From Sipunculus nudus (Eukaryota; Annelida; Sipuncula; Golfingiida; Sipunculidae): a DNA stretch of 64,000 nucleotides. The translations under genes and the position numbers were made by a program. Every line of letters starts with the position of its first letter. The stretch's first letter is position 1. Where the stretch lies: NCBI GenBank assembly GCA_026874595.1, contig CM049306.1:16577019-16641018 (forward strand), in the 5' to 3' direction. The notes under the pieces were generated by a model, which saw only the letters and a list, made by a program, of their open reading frames with translations, had not been told where the DNA came from and made no database searches. Shown here in pieces: positions 57,117 to 64,000 of the stretch.

Positions 57117-58144
57117 CTGGAAAACAAACAAAGATACGTTACCATGGAAACATATGCAAATGATTAACCACAACTCCTAAGGATTCTGGACTAACAGGTC
57201 CATGTGTCAGATGGGTAACACATATAACACATCTTGTAACTGATAATAAGAACAAGCCCTGTCATTCCACTGATCAACTGCCACACGTTTGACTTGGTAT
57301 AAATTCAAATATGTAACAGGAAGTAACAATCTATAAATACAATGACCTTCCCCAGAATACTTCGTAATCCATCATATAATAAACTTTCAAGGTATCTGAA
57401 GTCACAGGATCTTATAACATCCGTAATCTGGAAGGGAGGTTATGAAAAGAGATTCCAAATTAACCATTAAGATCAAAACAAAACAATTTTAACATAAACA
57501 TGTCAAAATACATGCTCATAAAGAAAAATTTTATCCCTATTTATTTATGGCAAGCTACTAATTAGCTGCTTTTTCCATACTATATTGACTTGAATGATGA
57601 AACAATGACTGAGTGGTGCATTGATTTTAAGGTGGCTTTGGCACCCTGACAGGTAATAATTTCAATCCCTATGGTGAGGATATAATTAGTTAACAATTAT
57701 TTCCTCAGCTTCATCAATTATAAGCTATTCAAAATCAGTTTGAGCCTATGCATCATGTCGTTTTGAATACAAAAGATGCAGAAAAATAATAACACATGAA
57801 TAACAATATATACACAGGTTGTTTCTTGATGGTTCATGTAACATGCCCAATACATCAAATAACCATGGCATAACATGTTGATAGCAACATTGATAATAAT
57901 AATTGGTCAACATCCTTGATCTGAACACCGAAAAAATCAGAATCAATTACCACAGGCAGCATCACTCAGGAAGGAAATCTAGGTTAAACAGGAAATCTTA
58001 TAATCTAAACCTGAGTAATATATATCATACTGTATTGATTTATTAATTACATAGCCCATATGGAATGCAAGGATATGAGGACAAGCTATCTTTTCCCGGG
58101 TATAAGACCCCCTGGGCAAGCTCTTTATCATGAAGATGGGCTTA

Positions 58145-58555
58145 TTGCCTCCACCAAGAAGGTACGTGTCCATTCCAATTTGTGTGCGTGTTTGTGTGTG
58201 TATTTTTGTTTGTTCACACAGTTCACAACATAACTGATGCAATCATGAACAAAATCTCATGAAATTCAAGGCATTTTGAGAATGGACCAAGAACAAATTA
58301 ATTAGATTTTTGTGGGAATCACCTCATGAACTGGGTCCAAGAAGGACTTCCTGGAATATTCACAAAAGCACATTCAGTTATGCACAAATGAACCAGGGAA
58401 TATTGGCCAAATAGGTGGACACAAACACTGGTGGGGGAACAACCTGGGAGTATGGGTCAAATAAGAGAATGCAAATACTTTTTTTTTTAAATCCCACATT
58501 AAGGACCGTCCACATGGCAGAGGCTTGTATTCCTGAGAATGCAGATTTCTAGTTT
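58145..58555. repeat. Dispersed repeat, family G (copy 2)
   Basis: Opens ttgcctccaccaagaaggta, has a GTGT-rich part and actgggtccaagaaggactt, and closes acatggcagaggcttgtatt then agatttctagttt. Compare 12401-12685. Confidence 0.5.
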
Positions 58556-59385
58556 AAAGTTTGATGACACAGCAGGTGAACCCTTGTATCAGACAATAAC
58601 GAGTACATTGACCTGTATTGATCTCAATGAGACAAACATATTCTACACAATGTGCATTATATTTAATCCATTTTATGTCATTCTTGGACAATGATAAAAT
58701 AAATTTTTGACTGCCCTGAATTACGATCATAAGCTTCAGGTATTTAAAGTTAAACAGTGGCAGCTAATAGCATAAACATAGAAAGGTGACATATCATGTG
58801 TTGTGATTTGTTTTGTTCAACAATGGCTATCACTTGTATACATTATTTACAGAAAGTTCAAAAAAATATATTTCATACTTGATAAAGATAAAGCTATAGC
58901 TATAGACAAAGAGGTTTTTTTTACCAAGGCGCAAATTAGAAAATAAATGAAATTCTGAAAGTATTCTACTGCTACCTTCATGCACAGTTCACAGGGAGGG
59001 GATAAAACTGGCCTTTGCTCAAATGCATACAGCATACTGAAGTGCATTTTGGCTAAGTCTTCCAGTACATTATTTTTTTAAATATAGCCCAATGTAAAAT
59101 TCACTATACTTATGTAAGATCTGTGTAATTTACACATACAAACTACCAATTAACTACAACAGCAGTATTTAAAAAAAAATAATAAATTCAAAATGAATTA
59201 AAGATAAAATATCTTTTTCATATATTGGACAAAGATAAGTGTTTTTTTCTTAAACAAATGTTGGGCACTTAATAGGAGCTACACAGACACCAATAATACT
59301 GGTGTCATCCCACTGATACATTCTTCATAAATAATGTTATAATTAAGAACTGAAAGAAGCAAATATGCTCCAATATATAACATTA

Positions 59386-60661
59386 ACTAGACATCTCTTG
59401 GCACCGCAGGTGCCAGAGTATCCGCCCCCCCCCCCCCTTTAAGAATAGGCCCCTATTTTTAGCAGCATATACTGACACTTGGCAAGCAATTATTGCTTCT
59501 TCCATCTATCAATCCACAATCTTTTTGAAGATGTTGGTCCTGTGACCTTTATCTTTTTAAAGATGTGTCCTGTGACCTATATATGTGCTAGATGAAAGAT
59601 CTGAGATGAATTGTTTGGCTGAAAATGCATTCAATACCTTTTTAAAGATGTGTCCTGTGACCTTGACCTTTGACCTCATGACCCCAAAATCAACTGGAGT
59701 CTTGCTTTTTCAATGGGACATATATAAGTCAAGTTTGAAATCAATTCATCAATAAAAGCAGGAATTATCATCCATAAACTAATTTTTGGACAGTTAGCTC
59801 CTGTGGCCTTGACCTTTGACCTTGTGACCCCAAAATTGATATGGATCATCCACTATTGGCAAGTGAGCTATATATTCATGATGGAAGACCTGGGATGAAA
59901 GTTTGGCTTAAAATGCATGGATTAAAATGTATCCACAGTATCTTTTAAGATGCGAGTCCAGTAACCTTGACCTTTGACCTCATGACCCTAGAACCTATAG
60001 GGTTCTTACTTTAGTGGTGGGCCATACATAAGTCACGTTTGAAATCCATATGGCTATCAACACTGGAGATATCATAAGAGGTGTGTGATTTTCACCAAAT
60101 ATGGACACATTAAAGGTCAAGGACACTCATGGTAAAGGTCATGACCCAAATGTAAATAGACCTCATCCCATAACCCATCTCTGTACATGTGCATAATATG
60201 AAAGAAATCTGTCCATTAGTTTCTGACTTATAATGCTTATTAGTTTCTGACTTATAATGCTTACACTACTGTTAAGTGGCAATTATGGGGGTATTAAAAG
60301 GCGCAAAAACAAGAAAAGGATAATAGGTAGCGCCACCAGTTTCCGGTATTTCACAAGGCTATGCAAGATCTTCGGTCACCTTAATATTTGGACCAGTCCA
60401 TGCAAGCTTACTTGAGATATTTAAGAATTTGTGTTATTTTCAGCAAAAATGGACCTATTCAAGGTCAAGGTCACTCTCGTAGCATAGGTCATGACCCCAT
60501 TTTAAATAGGCTTCGTCCCCTTACCTATATGTATACAAATGTAAAGTTTTAAAAAGATCAGTGAAATATTTTTTGAGTTATCCCACTCACAAGGTTTTTC
60601 TGCGGCGGCGGCGGCGTGACTGTCGTGAAACCATAGTATCCCGACTTTGTCTGGGGATACA
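59386..60661 (+). mobile_element. Family B repeat copy B4
   Basis: Starts actagacatctcttggcacc and ends gactttgtctggggataca, flanked by A on each side. The left half equals the reverse complement of B1, including three DR1-like TGACCTTTGACCT sites (59664, 59810, 59968). The right half carries the standard module with gcgccaccagtttccgg and a GCGGCGGCGGCGGCG run at 60602. Confidence 0.8.
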
Positions 60662-60881
60662 ATTATTAATTAACAAGGGCACTGCAAGAGTGTATACATG
60701 TCCTGTGACCTCTGACCTCATTAAATATGCGCAGATTCTGTCAGGAACTGAACTCATGCAAGATTCTTTCTACTTAAATATTCATTAAGAATTTCATAGA
60801 AATCCATCAAATTCCTGATAAGTTATCGTTGCCATATCAAAATATGATTGTTTATAAAACAACCATATATTATGGTTTTTA

Positions 60882-61172
60882 TGGTTAAAGGCTTAAAAAG
60901 GAGAAATATTCACCAATTATGGTTAAACATAAAAGTAGAAATATTCACCAATTATTGTTAAAGCTTAAAAGTAAAAATATTCACCAATTATGATAAAAGG
61001 CTTGAAAAGGAGAAATATTCACCAATATGTTGTAAGGCTTAAAAGAGAAATATTCACTAATTATGGTTAAAGGCTTGAAAAACAGAAATAATAATCAATT
61101 ATGGTGTAAGGCTTAAAAGAGAAATATTCACCAATTATGGTTAAAGGCTTTAAAAGGAGAAATATTCAGCAC
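60882..61172. repeat. Minisatellite of about 36 bases, 8 copies
   Basis: Units of the form ggttaaaggcttaaaaggag followed by aaatattcaccaattat, with indels between copies. Confidence 0.9.
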
Positions 61173-61204
61173 ACCAATCTATATTTTCTGTTTGTTTCCT
61201 ATAC

Positions 61205-61703
61205 TTAAAGGGGCCCAATCACCTATAAAGCATGTTGAGTTAACACGAAAAATAGTTTCTTCCTGTTAAAATATATCTGTACCTGCCAAAATATTGCCTT
61301 GAAGCCGTTTGCTTATTCCTGTAAACAAGTGTTAAAAACAGTGAACCGGGCGCGATTGCAGGTATCAACATAAATACAGTGTAAAGTGCCGTGTGCTGTG
61401 CACAGCCACAACACATGCCAATCAGGAGATGCCATGACTGACTGGGCCCAAAAAAATGTAATACATGCTCCCGCTGGCTGAAACATCACGTGTTACCCCT
61501 CTTTATCGGACCTTTGGTCACGCGGCCTTGTTATGGTAAACAGACCGTGTTTACCAACATGCAGTGCTATAACAAGGTGTCAAACAAACTTATGCGAGGA
61601 AATGATACTGGGATGGTTTTGCTGCGACACTTTTGTATAAAGCAAATCTGAACTGATAGCATGAAAAAATATGGATAATATTGCTCTTGATTTGTCATTT
61701 TAA
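61205..61703 (+). mobile_element. TTAA-flanked element, family D (copy 2)
   Basis: Bounded by TTAA at 61205-61208 and 61700-61703; starts AAGGGGCCCAATCACC. Matches the reverse complement of 39492-39903 along its length with extra GC-rich sequence near 61440-61540. No coding frame. Confidence 0.6.
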
Positions 61704-63089
61704 AGTAAAATCATCACAATAAACCAATGGTGGCAAAAGTTAAATTTCTTTTTCATAAAACATTTTGAGACATGTCCATACTTTTTAATGTTTGAGTGCT
61801 GGTACATGACTATGCTGAATGTTTAAAGTTTTAAACATTACCAAGTTAAACAGATTCAAACCTTTGCCTGTATATATTTCATTTAACCATTTTCATCATG
61901 ACGAGCTATTTTTAACAAAAAAACAAGAATAAAATTAAAATTCTTCATTGTGTCAAAGTGCAGTCACATTAATTTTTTTCGTCTGTATGTCTGAGAGCAG
62001 CTAGTAATGATTGTAATAACAAACACAAACCAAATCGACCTTACTCATGTTAAGCCTCATTATTCCAACACCAGTAAACAAGGTGCATTAAACAGAAATC
62101 AGCCATGCATGGTCTGATCTTCAACCTTTGTCAGAAATCAAGGTGCAGAACATGTTTGGAAATTTATGTCATTCATATGCATATCATAAGGCATTAAACA
62201 GGCCCACAGCATGTGCTGTTTACCAAGCAGCTGAATTTTTTTGTATCACCATTTATCCTTATTTTTCCCAATTTGAACTAAGGACCTAAAAAGGCTGCAG
62301 TGCAAATACGTCAAGCCTTAGAATAAGTTTGTAAATCATGATCTAGGGAGGCACATCTAAATCACTTTCCATAATTTACTGAAAATGTTAAAACAAGCGA
62401 ACTTAAGTGAATAAGATTTGGATGGCAAATGTTTATTGAAAATTGCAATTACTTAATGTAAGATAAACAAATCATACATTTTTTCAGCTGTCAGAGTGTC
62501 ATATCAGGCAGTAACTTATCCATGTGCATTTTAACTACCTGTTGATACAGTTTGTGCTGTAAGGTAAATGTTTGTGTAAAACTGCAAATACAAAATAAAC
62601 AAAACTAACCATGTGTAATTTTTTAATTGTTTGTCTGTGTGTCATAAAAATGCAATAACTGTTCCACATGTAATTAACAAACTACTGTACATCATCCTTC
62701 TATGTTGATGAATGGAGAGCTCATTATCTAGAATTTCCTTCCAGTCCATAATGACACTGATTTATTTTTAATACCATACTCTAATAAATGTTTAAGAACT
62801 TGTTCCCCAAAAGGTTCATTTTCATAACAAAATGTTAAGTAAAATCATGTCCTATTCAGTGTTTTTGATTAAATAAAATCTTTAGCAGATATGACACTTG
62901 GTTAGTTTACATTCATTCAGTCAGTCATTATCACTGACCGACCCACTGCTAGACTGGCACACAATAATCACCAGTCAACAACATAACTATGATTTAAAGT
63001 AAAATTTATTTTTTCAAATCAAAATCTTATTCATTTTCCAATATGTTCTTGACCTGACTCAGGCAAGCAGACCCCTAGACCACACCATC

Positions 63090-63640
63090 ATCTATATATT
63101 AATAGCGTAGGGCGATTTTGGGATTTTCTGTATCTCCTCTGATACCACAGTACGGATTACCGTGATTTTCAACATACATATGCTCTGGGTTTGTCCGAAG
63201 AGATTCCGCCCCCTTTTATTTGCAATATTTGCGTATTACCTGCATAATTAATAATTTTAATATTTGCTCCCCCGTGTGCGCCTCTTTTCTTTGTGTCTTT
63301 GGGCCCGGTAACACAATGGCCATAGGGTGTGTGATGGCGGGACAGAGTTTTACTCTGGGGGCCCTATCTGGGGTTTTCTCACATTTCGTGGTGACCGGCC
63401 CGAAATAATCCGCATTGGTGATCCCTTCTCAAAAGGCAACCTCCGCGCAGCGAAAAGGTCTATTGTGCACAAGGGAATCTCGCGTGAGGAGAATGCTCAA
63501 AAGGGGGCTTTTTTAAAGAATGAAAATTTTCCAAACGGTAGTGAATGCAGGGCAGTGTTTAAAACCCAGACCCCACGGTCCCCGGACCCCAAAAACCAAT
63601 TTCCTCATTTTCCATTATTTATATCGATAAAAATACCACT
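63090..63640. other. GC- and CpG-richer unidentified block
   Basis: Composition changes sharply (cgattttgggattttctgta, ctttgggcccggtaacacaa, caacctccgcgcagcgaaaa). A + frame of 108 codons (63327-63653) has no family I recognise. It may be an unlisted repeat or a CpG-rich regulatory region near the FoxP 5' end. Confidence 0.4.
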
Positions 63641-64000
63641 ATTGCTGATGTAAGAACAGAGCTAAGTCCTTAAATGTTGCAGCTTTGTAAATGACCAATT
63701 CACCGAAGATTTAAATTTACAAAAATATTTCGATGAAGACGAACCTCATTTACTTGACTTTGCTGACTGTTCCATTTTGACGAACCCCAGTAACCACCGC
63801 TCATATTTTTATTTATGACTGAAAAAGGGGGAAAAATTAGCTCTCATGTCACACACTAAATATAATTATTTGTTATTCTAAATGAAAATATAATAGTACA
63901 GGCACGCTGTGGGAGATTTATTTGAAGTGCACTAACAGTCGTTGCGGATCGGAGACTGAGCTCTTCCACATAACAACAGGTTTCGTGTTCCATTCATAAC

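Larger units (their letters stand above)
57117..64000. other. Upstream FoxP intron or 5' region, no exon found
   Basis: No Q-rich coding exon is visible on the - strand, so the N-terminal FoxP exons lie beyond 64000 or are too short to recognise. The stretch contains repeats of families G, B and D and a minisatellite, listed separately. 62700-63050 shows nothing recognisable. Confidence 0.5.

Noticed and set aside
63327-63653. 108-codon frame in the CpG-rich block
   Set aside because: No recognisable family and no splice context; kept only as an unidentified block.

Overview
The window looks like one stretch of an AT-rich animal nuclear genome, most likely a bivalve mollusc. The genes are spliced with GT-AG introns, the intergenic and intronic DNA is full of non-coding interspersed repeats and minisatellites, one gene is a clear metazoan FoxP, and the dominant repeat family carries a GTCC-type microsatellite next to a terminal hairpin, a style common in bivalves. 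The bivalve assignment is an inference from repeat style, not a proven identification. No bacterial, viral, rRNA or tRNA gene was recognised.

Two protein-coding genes can be reconstructed exon by exon, and they converge. On the + strand, 666-18952 holds twelve coding exons whose phases all agree. They encode about 503 residues: an N-terminal pleckstrin homology (PH) domain (three exons) fused to a complete actin-related protein (nine exons). The first exon and start codon lie upstream of the window. Its 3' UTR is made of tandem repeats that begin at the stop codon and end at an AATAAA site near 19368.

On the - strand, 57116-36955 holds eleven coding positions of a FoxP transcription factor. 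They give a C2H2 zinc finger, a leucine zipper, the forkhead domain and an acidic tail, about 570 residues. The Q-rich N terminus would lie beyond the right side. The second half of the forkhead exists as two alternative exons (42104-41983 and 41580-41426) with the same splice phases. Including both, or skipping both, gives an early stop, so the reading frame itself makes them mutually exclusive. The second version replaces the DNA-reading His of helix 3 with Thr and adds an AT-hook-like motif.

Between and inside the genes lie several repeat families. Family A consists of long non-coding elements with a terminal hairpin and GTCC microsatellite: 3991-8345 +, 23558-27066 +, 27943-32424 -, 43438-45284 -. 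Family B elements have internal modules about 330 bp long, inserted between two T residues with no target duplication, so they resemble non-autonomous Helentrons: 24916-26935, 25346-25923, 29395-31044, 37284-38576, 59386-60661. They are nested inside one another and inside family A. A TA-flanked 1.56-kb terminal-inverted-repeat element (54890-56451) has split a large ATC/GAT-rich minisatellite in a FoxP intron. There are also two MITEs, two copies of a TTAA-flanked element, and further minisatellites. The 17.6 kb between the genes and the rightmost 6.9 kb show no further coding exons that I can support.
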